DNA of 64,000 nt from NCBI GenBank assembly GCA_934502885.1, contig CAKSUT010000004.1, forward strand, positions 99,982 through 163,981. The letters are read 5' to 3'. Positions 1-8,111 of the stretch are shown in pieces (the first letter of the stretch is position 1; the number at the start of each line of letters is the position of its first letter). A program made the translations under genes and the position numbers. The notes beneath the pieces were generated by a model. The model saw only the letters and a program-made list of their open reading frames with translations. It did no database searches and was not told the origin of the DNA. Source of the stretch: an uncultured Eubacteriales bacterium. Lineage in GTDB: Bacteria > Bacillota > Clostridia > Oscillospirales > CAG-382.

Positions 1-280
1 CGGCTTTGAAAAGTGCGAGGATTTTGATGATGAATATAAGGATATGCTCCTCAACATAATAACCGATATGCTTGAATCGAACTCCGGTATTTATAAGGAG
101 TATTCGCCGTATGAGGCTGCGTACCTGTTCTTTACCGCTCTCAAGCTCCGCTATAAGGACGAAATGGAAGAGTATCTCGAATACAGAGATCGCAAGGTTA
201 AGCCCGGTCATTCGCTCTCCGACGTTGCGGACAGAGTGTTTGAAATGTACGCAAACCTTGCAGGCGAAGAATACGAATAA
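1..280 (+). CDS. C-terminal part of a protein of unknown function (cut by window start)
   Basis: The reading frame is already open at base 2 and runs to a TAA at 278-280, so the start lies outside the window. About 92 residues are visible, acidic and mostly helical, ending in GEEYE. I recognise no family. The stop is 36 bases before the start of the next gene, which has its own ribosome binding site, so the two are probably one operon. The first in-frame ATG (base 44) has no ribosome binding site and is unlikely to be the true start. Confidence 0.7.
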   Translation, partial: GFEKCEDFDDEYKDMLLNIITDMLESNSGIYKEYSPYEAAYLFFTALKLRYKDEMEEYLEYRDRKVKPGHSLSDVADRVFEMYANLAGEEYE

Positions 281-316
281 TTCCCGGTGACATATTACGG
301 AAAGGAGCGTCTGAAA

Positions 317-1324
317 ATGTCGGATATACGCAATTTTTACCCGATAGATTTTTCCGAAACCGACGATGCGAAATTTTTCTTTTCCGTGATAACCGCGGCG
401 AAGCGCAAGGTATTGCTTTCGGAAGAGGAGCTTAGGTATGTCGATACGAATATAGATCTGCTTCTTCGCGATGCACTCAAAACCTCGCATAAATCCTTCG
501 TCCGCCGCGAAACGGCAAAGGAGCTTATCGAGGGTGTGTTCCGTGTGCTTGACAGCGCATATCCGCACACCTCCGACGGTGTGTCCGAAATACTCGACAG
601 CGTGAAGAACGCAAAGCTTGATGTGTATGCGCTCAAAGGAAAGCGAATCTGCACGGCATATCTCAACAATGTCAGAAACAGAGCCTACCATATTGAACAC
701 GTCATGTACAAAAGGCGTCATCTTAAAATGGACTTTATTCTCGGAATAAAGTCGGAGATACTTTACACCGATATATACCGTGCCGGCGGAAATTCAACGA
801 CCGCGCTCCTGAAAGTCCTTGACCTCGAGCCTCCGGTGACGCTTGATGTTATTTCCGAAGGCATGGATTATATGTGCGCGGCATTTGACCTTGCGGCGTA
901 CCTTGATGCAAAAGAGGTGCTTTTGGCGGCGGCAAAGTCGGGAATAGCAACAGCCGATGAGATTTACTATAACAGAACCTTTGTTACGGCTCTTGTCACA
1001 AGCGCGCTTTTGTGCGCGTATTTCAGAGAGGATACGCTTTATGTGCCGAGCATAAAAATGTTCGATGCGGAGGATATGCTTCTTGAGATGACCGACGGCG
1101 AGCTTTGTGAATTTTTCTGTGACTGCACGAGAATATTCATCAACAGAAAAGGAATAGATACGGACGAAGTAAACCGCGTCACGACCGAAATAGAAAAGCT
1201 TTACGCTTTTACAGTAAACGGAGGCGACCTGAGCGAAGATACCGTCGCCGAGGCTTCGGCAAAATTTGTGAGGGAAAAACTTCACGAACGCGGAGATTTT
1301 GCAAAGTATCTTTTTGTAAGGTGA
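317..1324 (+). CDS. Conserved hypothetical protein, 335 aa
   Basis: I do not recognise this protein. It is predicted soluble, with no signal peptide or membrane segment, and is rich in alternating charged and hydrophobic helices throughout. The ATG at 317 is preferred over the GTG at 287 because AAAGGAG lies at 301-307, about 9 bases upstream. The upstream partial gene and the small downstream gene at 1338 lie on the same strand with gaps of 36 and 13 bases, so all three probably share one transcript ending at the hairpin at 1584-1621. No function can be assigned from the sequence. Confidence 0.75.
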   Translation: MSDIRNFYPIDFSETDDAKFFFSVITAAKRKVLLSEEELRYVDTNIDLLLRDALKTSHKSFVRRETAKELIEGVFRVLDSAYPHTSDGVSEILDSVKNAKLDVYALKGKRICTAYLNNVRNRAYHIEHVMYKRRHLKMDFILGIKSEILYTDIYRAGGNSTTALLKVLDLEPPVTLDVISEGMDYMCAAFDLAAYLDAKEVLLAAAKSGIATADEIYYNRTFVTALVTSALLCAYFREDTLYVPSIKMFDAEDMLLEMTDGELCEFFCDCTRIFINRKGIDTDEVNRVTTEIEKLYAFTVNGGDLSEDTVAEASAKFVREKLHERGDFAKYLFVR

Positions 1325-1337
1325 AAGGAGAAACCTA

Positions 1338-1574
1338 ATGACAAACGACAGAAGAGAGGCACTGGCAGAGCTTGCCGACAGACTTGCCGACCTCAACATT
1401 GAATTGCAGGAGCTGCTTGCCGAGGAGCAGGCGGAGTTTGACCGCATTCCCGATAAGATGCGCGCCGGCGACCTCTATGAAAAGGCCGAGGAAGCACTCG
1501 AAGCTCTCGAGGACGCTGTTGATAACATAGACGAGGCGGTTGATAATATATCGCTGTCGGTCGAACTGAAGTAA
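1338..1574 (+). CDS. Small acidic coiled-coil protein, 78 aa
   Basis: A short helical protein with strong heptad character (leucine and alanine alternating with glutamate and aspartate) and no membrane segment. The C-terminal half reads as a coiled coil with repeated ALEDAVDNIDEAVDNI-type units. AAAGGAG stands about 8 bases before the ATG, and the gene follows its neighbour by 13 bases, so it is the last gene of the operon. Small proteins of this type are common in Clostridia, but no function is known to me. A strong hairpin follows. Confidence 0.7.
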   Translation: MTNDRREALAELADRLADLNIELQELLAEEQAEFDRIPDKMRAGDLYEKAEEALEALEDAVDNIDEAVDNISLSVELK

Positions 1575-1583
1575 ATAAGAAGC

Positions 1584-1621
1584 GAGGTGCGTACACGCAA
1601 TATGTACGCACCTCGTTTTTT
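1584..1621 (+). terminator. Intrinsic terminator of the three-gene operon
   Basis: Stem GAGGTGCGTACA / TGTACGCACCTC (12 bp, perfect) around a 7-base loop, followed by seven T. It ends at the stop codon of the convergent DUF5107 gene. The opposite strand has only a weakly T-rich flank, so it mainly serves the plus strand. Confidence 0.85.
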
Positions 1622-4600
1622 TACATCAAACTTTCAAGCCCGTAATTGAGGTTTGACGGATCACATTCGTGCGCCGCCGCAAAACAGCGGTGTGATTCAT
1701 CCTCTTTTTCCATGAACCTGTATGCAAAGCCGAGAAGATAAGAGAAATATGCGCATCTTGCCGTCTTCGCGTCGTCACAGTATGAGATGAAGAACGGTGT
1801 CGTTCCGAAATATCCCGGATCCTCCTTGCCGATTGCTGCGCTCCATGCTTTGAAATGCTTGTCGATAATCGCACGTCCGGCGTAAAATCTGCCGAGCTTT
1901 GCAAACGATACCGCCATGTAATACGGAAGCTCCGGCAAATGCATATTCGAGAAGTAATCAACCGTAAGAGAGGTTATGTATTCGTATATTTCATGGGCTT
2001 TATCACTGTGTCCCGTTTTTTCAAGGCAAAGCGCAAGATAGAATTTGTGCGGAACGAGTCTGCATTCGTTCCAGAGCCCGGCACCGAGATTTTTCGGAAG
2101 CACCTGCGCCGCTTCAAATTCCGCTGTCGCCTCGGCGTACTTTTCGTCGGTCATGAATGCTCTGCCTTTTGCGTAGTGAGCAAACATATACTCTTCTGCA
2201 ACCGCGTGCTCACCGCCTTCGCAGGGAATAAAGGTGTGACCTCCGAGAAGCGTGAGAGCGGCATCATACTCGCCGTTTTGATTGTATACACGTGCAAGCT
2301 CAAGACAGATATCATCGCGCAGAATACCGTCCGTGTTGTCTTTTATGAAGCGTATGCGCTCAGACGGCGCAACTCCGAGTTTTCCCGAAACGACAGCTGT
2401 TTCGTATACAAGCTGTTTGTCACGCGGCTTCAGTTCAAGTGCCTTTTTCAGAAGCGGAAGAACTCTTTCCTTTTCACCAAGGTGACTGTAGCAAAGTGCC
2501 GCAAGGTTTCTGTACGCCGCATACATCGACGTATCCTGTGAGATTGCCGCTTCAAAATGCGCCTTTGCGTTTTCGTGCTGACCGAAATAATACTCCATGC
2601 ATCCCAAAAGGTAATTTGCGTTCGGAAGAGGAGCTTCTTCGGTTTTTGTTATGCGCTTAAGTATTTTATACTCTTCCGGTCTCGACGGGAACGCAGAACC
2701 TACATCTGCTCTCTCGCCGTTTTCGGTGTCTCCGAGCACAAAGTATACCATCTTTGTTTTCACGCCGTCACCGAGTGCGCCGAGAAGCTCATTTGCCCAT
2801 TCGTTCTCTCCGCATGAGACAAGATCAAAATACAGATCAAGACAGGTTTCCACAGGATTGCTGTGTAACTCCGCGCAGAACCGAGATTTATCGCCGCCCG
2901 ATATGACGGTGCGGACATACCGCGCAAGGTGAAAGAGGAGATCGGCTTTCAGTATGTCGTCCAGACACTCTGCCGCTTCGCCGGTTTTTCCGAGATGAGT
3001 GAGCGCAACCGCACGGAAAACTCCGGCTTTTCCGTTTTCGGCGTTTAGGCGCAGTGCGGTTTCCGAATGATCGAGCATTGCGGTATAGTCGCGGTTTGAG
3101 CCGTCAAGAGCCGCTATGTGCGTCATTGCCGCCGATTTGTAATCCATGTTCCACGCCGCCTTGTAAAAGCTGTCGTAGGCTGTGCCGAGCATATCGAGAG
3201 CAAGTTCGCAAAGAGCCTTCGTATAGAAAAGCTTTCCGCTCTGCGGACGCGCGTTGAAACGGCATATCTTGCTTTCCGCACGCTTTATGTATTCGTATGC
3301 CTTTGCAAATTCACAGCGGCGGAGATGGTAATCCGAAAGAGCTATGAGCGTGTCGGCGTGATTCGGATCGCGCTGCAGTGCCTCCTCCCAGTAAAGCTGC
3401 GGCGAGGACGCCGGGTCACGGTACTGCATCACGTGTACTCCTTCAATGTAAAGCTCCTCCGCTGTCTTAACCTCCTTGAAGTAGGGGAGCTCCTCTGTTG
3501 TGTCGGGAATACCGTACAGATTTTTTTCAAATTCGGTGTACGACATAATTTCGTTCCCGTTTGCGGTGACGGTCACACTGTCGCCGACATACAGCTTCGG
3601 TGCGTCAAAGCTCTGAGGAATGCCGGGTGTGAAATCTGCCTTTGTGTTGAAAATTGCTTTGCCGTCTTTTGAACATATGCTTATCTCGGCACTTCCGGCA
3701 TTTGTCAGCTGAACTGTAAGTCCGTCCTTGTCGGACATCGCACCGTGAGTGTTTGCGAAGAAAGGTATTCCCACATTTCCTATCGGATACCAATACTGTG
3801 AAAACTCCTTTGTCTCATATGGGGAAAGCCACGAAAAGTCAGGCTGATTGTCGGAGTAGCACCCTGCCATAAGCTCCGCATATGCGCCGTCTGTGTCCGT
3901 AAGCGCTTTTTCCCACGACTCGGATAGCTCGTTGTACGCCCAGGTGAACATTTTCTTTCCGGGGGAAATGTGATGGTTTGCAATATGAACCGTGCCGCAG
4001 CCTTTGCCGCTGTCGAAGCCGCCGAAAAAGTCGTATTTGCTCGGTGCGCAGAAGTATGAGGTCGGCTGAACCGTGTTCTTATGATACGATATGTCAACCT
4101 CGCCCTTGCGCCTTATGCCGTTGAATATACCGAGGTCGTTTGTCGCGGTCGGGTATGTTGTTACCGAACGCTTGTAGTGGAAGTTTACGTATGAAACGTC
4201 CTTCGGGAAAAATATGCGGTAATCTTTGTTTACCGCTACAGCCGCATTTTCCCACCAAAGGAACGAGTTTGCGAACGGTGTGCGGTTGCAGAGTTTTACC
4301 CTTGTCTCGAAATAGGCGCTTTCCGGCTTAAGAAACACACCCACCATGCCTTTCATGCGCTGAATGGGATCGTGCTCGGAGAGCCATACGACAGCACCGC
4401 CGTCTTGTGTGTATTCGATTGTGTAATCTGTAGGCATGAAGGTCGAGGCACGATGATGAAAAGGCCAGTTAAATTCCACGCCGCCCGATATCCATGAGCC
4501 GAGACAACCTATAAGTGCCGGTTTTATGACGTGCTGTTTGTAGAAAAAGTCGTAACCCGTTGTTTTGTCGAACGCAGAGTAAATTCTTCCTCCGAGTTCG

Positions 4601-4830
4601 GGAAGTATTTCGACGCGTATGTAATCATTTTCAATGCGTATGCAGGTGTATTCCTTGTCCTCTCTGTGTTTGCGGTCAACCTCAAGAACAACTTTGTTTG
4701 GGTACGGGTTTCCGCTTGTTCTCTGATGAACGCGATTCTCCGCGAACATCGGCAGTTTTTCCGCCGCAGGTTCTCTGTATGTAGGAAGAGTGAGCCTGTA
4801 TTCAGTTACTGTGACACCATTTTTTGCCAT
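1621..4830 (-). CDS. DUF5107 domain protein with C-terminal tetratricopeptide repeats
   Basis: A 1069-residue cytoplasmic protein with no signal peptide. Residues ~50-340 match the DUF5107 pattern (IRVEILPELGGRIYSAFDK, GGVEFNWPFHHR), a galactose-mutarotase-like beta fold found in sugar-utilisation loci of gut Firmicutes. From ~450 to the end there are helical TPR-like repeats, for example ANYLLGCMEYYFGQHENAKA. DUF5107 proteins are generally taken to process carbohydrate, but I cannot name a substrate. The start is supported by AAAGGAG about 8 bases upstream. It is divergent from the regulator at 5000, and a promoter with an embedded inverted repeat lies between them, which suggests local control. 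Confidence 0.85.
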   Translation of the reverse strand: MAKNGVTVTEYRLTLPTYREPAAEKLPMFAENRVHQRTSGNPYPNKVVLEVDRKHREDKEYTCIRIENDYIRVEILPELGGRIYSAFDKTTGYDFFYKQHVIKPALIGCLGSWISGGVEFNWPFHHRASTFMPTDYTIEYTQDGGAVVWLSEHDPIQRMKGMVGVFLKPESAYFETRVKLCNRTPFANSFLWWENAAVAVNKDYRIFFPKDVSYVNFHYKRSVTTYPTATNDLGIFNGIRRKGEVDISYHKNTVQPTSYFCAPSKYDFFGGFDSGKGCGTVHIANHHISPGKKMFTWAYNELSESWEKALTDTDGAYAELMAGCYSDNQPDFSWLSPYETKEFSQYWYPIGNVGIPFFANTHGAMSDKDGLTVQLTNAGSAEISICSKDGKAIFNTKADFTPGIPQSFDAPKLYVGDSVTVTANGNEIMSYTEFEKNLYGIPDTTEELPYFKEVKTAEELYIEGVHVMQYRDPASSPQLYWEEALQRDPNHADTLIALSDYHLRRCEFAKAYEYIKRAESKICRFNARPQSGKLFYTKALCELALDMLGTAYDSFYKAAWNMDYKSAAMTHIAALDGSNRDYTAMLDHSETALRLNAENGKAGVFRAVALTHLGKTGEAAECLDDILKADLLFHLARYVRTVISGGDKSRFCAELHSNPVETCLDLYFDLVSCGENEWANELLGALGDGVKTKMVYFVLGDTENGERADVGSAFPSRPEEYKILKRITKTEEAPLPNANYLLGCMEYYFGQHENAKAHFEAAISQDTSMYAAYRNLAALCYSHLGEKERVLPLLKKALELKPRDKQLVYETAVVSGKLGVAPSERIRFIKDNTDGILRDDICLELARVYNQNGEYDAALTLLGGHTFIPCEGGEHAVAEEYMFAHYAKGRAFMTDEKYAEATAEFEAAQVLPKNLGAGLWNECRLVPHKFYLALCLEKTGHSDKAHEIYEYITSLTVDYFSNMHLPELPYYMAVSFAKLGRFYAGRAIIDKHFKAWSAAIGKEDPGYFGTTPFFISYCDDAKTARCAYFSYLLGFAYRFMEKEDESHRCFAAAHECDPSNLNYGLESLM

Positions 4831-4866
4831 TTCATCTGCTCCTTTATTTTTTTATTGCCATGCATT

Positions 4867-4895
4867 ATTGTACAATTATCCTTGCCGCAATGCAA
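4867..4895 (-). promoter_or_regulatory. Sigma-A-type promoter of the DUF5107 gene
   Basis: On the minus strand, TTGCAT (4895-4890) and TACAAT (4872-4867) are separated by 17 bases. The -35 box lies inside the inverted repeat at 4880-4897. Confidence 0.5.
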
Positions 4896-4897
4896 GG
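4880..4897. promoter_or_regulatory. Inverted repeat, candidate operator
   Basis: CCTTGC-6-GCAAGG, perfect 6-bp arms, overlapping the -35 box of the DUF5107 promoter and about 35 bases upstream of the -35 box of the divergent regulator. A dimeric repressor encoded at 5000 is the natural candidate ligand; this is inferred from position only. Confidence 0.4.
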
Positions 4898-4931
4898 CAA
4901 AAAATAATGTAAACTATTCACGAAATTTAAC

Positions 4932-4960
4932 TTGAGCTTTTGGCGCAAAAAATGTATAAT
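4932..4960 (+). promoter_or_regulatory. Promoter of the LacI-like regulator gene
   Basis: TTGAGC (4932-4937), 17-base spacer, TATAAT (4955-4960). It lies 40 bases before the TTG start of the regulator. Confidence 0.6.
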
Positions 4961-4999
4961 CATAAATGGTTAGATACTCTCGTTGAGAGGTGAGGTAAT

Positions 5000-6118
5000 T
5001 TGAGTATTACAATTCATTACACTATAGAACCCGAATACGCCGATACCGTTTGGTGCAGAGAAACGCTTTCGGGAATAGCCGCAAAGGCTTCCTCTTTAAG
5101 GTATGATAAGCTTGCGCACGACGAAAAGACTCTCTGCGACATACCTTGCGGCGAAAGTCTTATTGTTATCGGAACATCTCCTCAGTGGGTGTCTCATATA
5201 CTGACGGCGGCGAGTAATCTCGCGCTTAAAACCGTTGCCGTGAGCTGTCATCCGCTCGATACAACCGCACGCTCAAGCTTTGTTCTCATCGACCACAACG
5301 GCGCAACGAGAGAATGCCTTGAATACCTCCGCGCGGCAGGGAAGACGAGAACCGCCATTTTCGGCATAAACAGCAATATAAATTCGTATGCAGATACGAT
5401 AAAGACGCGGTATTTCTCCGAAAACGACATATTTCATATCAAGAGCGACGGGGGAATTGACCGCTGTTTTCGTGAGTTCTGCGAAAAGCTCGGCAGCTAC
5501 GATTCTGTCGTTTGCTCGAATTACATATCGGCAGTCTATCTCATGACAGGACTTAAAAAGTGCGGCGTGCGTGTCCCGGAGGACATATTCGTCATGACCT
5601 ACGGCGACTCCGTCCTCGGAAAGCTCATGTCCCCGTCTCTTACGACAATAACGCTCGATCACGAACAGCTCGGCGTTCAGGCGGTCAATCTCTGCCGTTT
5701 CCCGTTTTTCGCAGCGGAGAAAAATATCAGCATCACCGTTTACGTGCCTTGCAGAATAGTTGCCGCGGATTCCACGGCGAACCTTCCGTACGCCGCAGGC
5801 TCGCATAATGCCGTAAGACTCGACGACAACGAATGCGCCGACTTTAAAGATGCGGCAAATATTTTCGCACTCGATCCCAAAATTCTTGAGGTGCAGGCGT
5901 TTGAGAAGCTTCTTCGCCTTTGCGACAGCTGTGACTTTGAAATAATCTCGCTTCTTCTTGACGGCAATTCGTATGCCAGAATCGCCGAGAAGCTTTATAT
6001 GTCGGACAGCACCGTAAAATACCGCATAAAAAGACTCGTTACGGGAAGCGGAGTTGAATCGGGTTCGGAAATGCTGAGGCTTTATACGGAGTACATCGGC
6101 ATGAGGGACAAAAAGTAA
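5000..6118 (+). CDS. Transcriptional regulator: LacI-like sensor domain with C-terminal helix-turn-helix
   Basis: Residues ~50-265 have the periplasmic-binding-protein fold of LacI/GalR effector domains (SNYISAVYLMTGLKKCGVRV then PEDIFVMTYGDSVLGKLMSP). There is no N-terminal LacI helix-turn-helix. Instead the C-terminus (~310-345) holds a LuxR-like helix-turn-helix, IAEKLYMSDSTVKYRIKRLV. The DNA-binding and sensor parts are therefore in reverse order to LacI. The start is TTG at 5000, preceded by GAGGTGAGG. It probably senses a sugar and controls the divergent DUF5107 gene; that is inferred from gene order and the inverted repeat between them. Confidence 0.8.
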   Translation: MSITIHYTIEPEYADTVWCRETLSGIAAKASSLRYDKLAHDEKTLCDIPCGESLIVIGTSPQWVSHILTAASNLALKTVAVSCHPLDTTARSSFVLIDHNGATRECLEYLRAAGKTRTAIFGINSNINSYADTIKTRYFSENDIFHIKSDGGIDRCFREFCEKLGSYDSVVCSNYISAVYLMTGLKKCGVRVPEDIFVMTYGDSVLGKLMSPSLTTITLDHEQLGVQAVNLCRFPFFAAEKNISITVYVPCRIVAADSTANLPYAAGSHNAVRLDDNECADFKDAANIFALDPKILEVQAFEKLLRLCDSCDFEIISLLLDGNSYARIAEKLYMSDSTVKYRIKRLVTGSGVESGSEMLRLYTEYIGMRDKK

Positions 6119-6170
6119 ACCGAATATTTGTGCATTTTGCGAAATTTTTTACATTGATTGCATATTTTTG

Positions 6171-6199
6171 TTGACAAATGGGGAAAAGTGTGATATACT
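6171..6199 (+). promoter_or_regulatory. Consensus promoter of the NSS transporter gene
   Basis: TTGACA (6171-6176), 17 bases, TATACT (6194-6199). It predicts an untranslated leader of about 185 bases, whose first part is GC-rich with several possible hairpins (for example CGGCA-4-TGCCG and CGGCGC-12-GCGCCG). I could not match the leader to a known riboswitch. Confidence 0.75.
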
Positions 6200-6391
6200 A
6201 TGCAGGTACTGTAAAGTTTGGTATGTGCGGCGCATCGGCGGCGTTTTTCCGTCTCTGTGCGCTTCGGCAAAAATGCCGCGTCCCGTGCAGTTCTGCGGCG
6301 CGGCTGTGTTTTTGCGCCGTTGAAGCTTTTACATTTAAATCCGTATTTTCATTTTTGGAAATAAATAAACAAAAAAAGTGAGGAAAACAAA

Positions 6392-7738
6392 ATGCAAAGA
6401 GAACGCTTGGGTTCGCGTCTCGGCTTTATTCTGCTTTCGGCAGGATGCGCCATAGGATGCGGAAACGTATGGAAATTTCCGTGGATGTGCGGTGAATACG
6501 GCGGAGGCGGATTTGTTCTTGTATATCTTATCTGCCTTGTCCTTTTGGGACTTCCCGTAATGACAATGGAATTTGCCGTCGGCCGTGCGGCACAGGCAAG
6601 CCCGATACATATGTATCAGAAAATCGAACGCCCCGGTCAGAAGTGGCACATACACGGATATTTTGCTCTTTTCGGCAATATCGCTCTCATGTCTTTCTAT
6701 ACAGTAGTTACCGGTTGGATAATATACTACTTCGTGCAGTTCCTTACCGGCAATACGTCCGATCTCGGATTTGTCGGAATGATCTCCGATCCCACTCTTA
6801 ACGTGACCTACCTTGCGGTGACGGTTGTTCTCGCTTTCGGCATACTCTGCTTCAGCCTCCAGGGCGGACTTGAGAGAGTGTCGAAGTATATGATGGTTCT
6901 CCTTCTTCTCCTCATGGTTGTTCTTGCCATACACAGCGCAACGCTTCCGGGCGCGAAGGAGGGACTCTCTTTTTACCTCGTTCCCGATTTCGGAAAGATT
7001 AACGGAAGCGTTATCGTAGGCGCAATGAATCAGGCGTTCTTCACGCTCTCTGTCGGTATGGGTTCAATGGCTATCTTCGGAAGCTATATCAATAAGGAAA
7101 GATCGCTTCTCGGCGAATCCCTCAACGTAATAATTCTCGATACGTTCGTTGCTATCGTTGCGGGTCTTATCATGTTCCCGGCTTGCTTTACATACGGCGA
7201 GCAGGTAAACGCAGGACCGAGTCTTCTTTTCGATACAATGGCTAAGGTGTTCAACAACATGGGCGGCGGCCGTTGGTGGGGCGCACTCTTCTTCCTCTTC
7301 ATGGTGTTCGCCGCACTCTCCACGGTTCTTGCCGTTTGCGAGAACATTCTTGCAATGGTTCGCGAAATGTTCGGCTGGTCGAGACCTGTCGGCTGTGCAA
7401 TATGCGCTGTTGTGATATTTGCACTTTCGATTACCACCGCTCTCGGCTACAGTGAATTCAGCGGCTTCCACCCCTTCACAAGTGAATCCGCTTGGCTCGA
7501 CCTTTGGGACTTCATCGTCTCCAACAATATTCTCCCTCTCGGCTCTCTCGTATTTGCGCTCTTCTGCTGCAATAAGTTCGGCTGGGGCTGGGACAACTTC
7601 ATTGCCGAAGCAAACGAAGGCAAGGGACTTAAGGTTAAGTCCTGGATGAAGCCCGTGTTCAAGTACGTTGTGCCGATAGTAATTATATTCATTTACATTT
7701 ACGGCATCGCAACCTTCAATTTCGTTGATAAGGTGTAA
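6392..7738 (+). CDS. Sodium-dependent transporter of the neurotransmitter:sodium symporter (NSS/SNF, LeuT-like) family
   Basis: A 448-residue membrane protein with about 11 hydrophobic helices. TM1 carries the family signature of an unwound, ion-binding first helix (SAGCAIGCGNVWKFPW), followed by GLPVMTMEFAVGRAAQ in TM2, as in LeuT and MhsT. Such proteins import amino acids or related small molecules with sodium; the substrate cannot be read from the sequence. GTGAGGAAAAC provides the ribosome binding site. The gene stands alone between its own promoter (6171) and a strong terminator (7746). Confidence 0.9.
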   Translation: MQRERLGSRLGFILLSAGCAIGCGNVWKFPWMCGEYGGGGFVLVYLICLVLLGLPVMTMEFAVGRAAQASPIHMYQKIERPGQKWHIHGYFALFGNIALMSFYTVVTGWIIYYFVQFLTGNTSDLGFVGMISDPTLNVTYLAVTVVLAFGILCFSLQGGLERVSKYMMVLLLLLMVVLAIHSATLPGAKEGLSFYLVPDFGKINGSVIVGAMNQAFFTLSVGMGSMAIFGSYINKERSLLGESLNVIILDTFVAIVAGLIMFPACFTYGEQVNAGPSLLFDTMAKVFNNMGGGRWWGALFFLFMVFAALSTVLAVCENILAMVREMFGWSRPVGCAICAVVIFALSITTALGYSEFSGFHPFTSESAWLDLWDFIVSNNILPLGSLVFALFCCNKFGWGWDNFIAEANEGKGLKVKSWMKPVFKYVVPIVIIFIYIYGIATFNFVDKV

Positions 7739-7745
7739 TTTGATG

Positions 7746-7781
7746 AAAGCTCCCCATGGCATATGCCACGGGGAGCTTTTT
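7746..7781 (+). terminator. Intrinsic terminator after the NSS transporter gene
   Basis: Stem AAAGCTCCCC / GGGGAGCTTT around a loop that can pair further (TGGCATATGCCA), followed by T residues. Confidence 0.9.
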
Positions 7782-7839
7782 GCCGCACCGCACCTGCTGT
7801 GAACAAAATGTAAAAATCATAAATTTTCGGATATAAATC

Positions 7840-7868
7840 TTGACAACCATGTCTATATGTGGTATAAT
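7840..7868 (+). promoter_or_regulatory. Promoter of tRNA-Val
   Basis: TTGACA (7840-7845), 17 bases, TATAAT (7863-7868), about 35 bases before the mature tRNA. Near-perfect consensus. Confidence 0.8.
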
Positions 7869-7903
7869 ATTACCGTTATGTGAGCGATAAGTAAATGTAA
7901 TAT

Positions 7904-7980
7904 GTGGGTGTAGCTCAGTTGGTCAGAGCACTTGCTTGACATGCAAGGGGTCGTTGGTTCAAGTCCATTCATCCACACCA
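7904..7980 (+). tRNA. tRNA-Val (anticodon GAC)
   Basis: A 77-base cloverleaf with encoded CCA. The acceptor stem GTGGGTG pairs with CATCCAC (one G-U). The D arm is GCTC/GAGC, the anticodon stem CTTGC/GCAAG, the loop TTGACAT (anticodon GAC, valine) and the variable region GGGTC. The T arm GTTGG-TTCAAGT-CCATT has a U-U mismatch and a G-U pair at its base, so the T stem is weaker than usual. It has its own promoter and terminator. Confidence 0.93.
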
Positions 7981-7981
7981 G

Positions 7982-8010
7982 AAAAACCGTCGAGCGACGG
8001 TTTTTCTTTT
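7982..8010 (+). terminator. Terminator of tRNA-Val
   Basis: Perfect 10-bp stem AAAAACCGTC / GACGGTTTTT with a GAGC tetraloop, then CTTTT. It begins two bases after the tRNA. Confidence 0.9.
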
Positions 8011-8046
8011 TAGTATCCGGCTCTTTCTCGGCTAAAATCGAACACA

Positions 8047-8084
8047 AAAAGTCAAGAGCGCGGTATAAGGCTTTTGACTTTTTT
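8047..8084 (+). terminator. Second terminator-like hairpin upstream of the ABC remnant
   Basis: Stem AAAAGTCAAGAGC / GCTTTTGACTTTT (13 bp, one G-U), 10-base loop, then T residues. It lies just before the ABC fragment, so transcription entering from the tRNA side should stop twice. It may be the leftover terminator of a lost gene. Confidence 0.65.
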
Positions 8085-8111
8085 CGTGTGTCGGAAAATA
8101 ATGCCGATGTC

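Noticed and set aside
7932..8111. Extension of the ABC fragment upstream into tRNA-Val
   Set aside because: The in-frame codons cover the 3' half of the tRNA and two terminator hairpins and do not resemble protein; the frame is open by chance.
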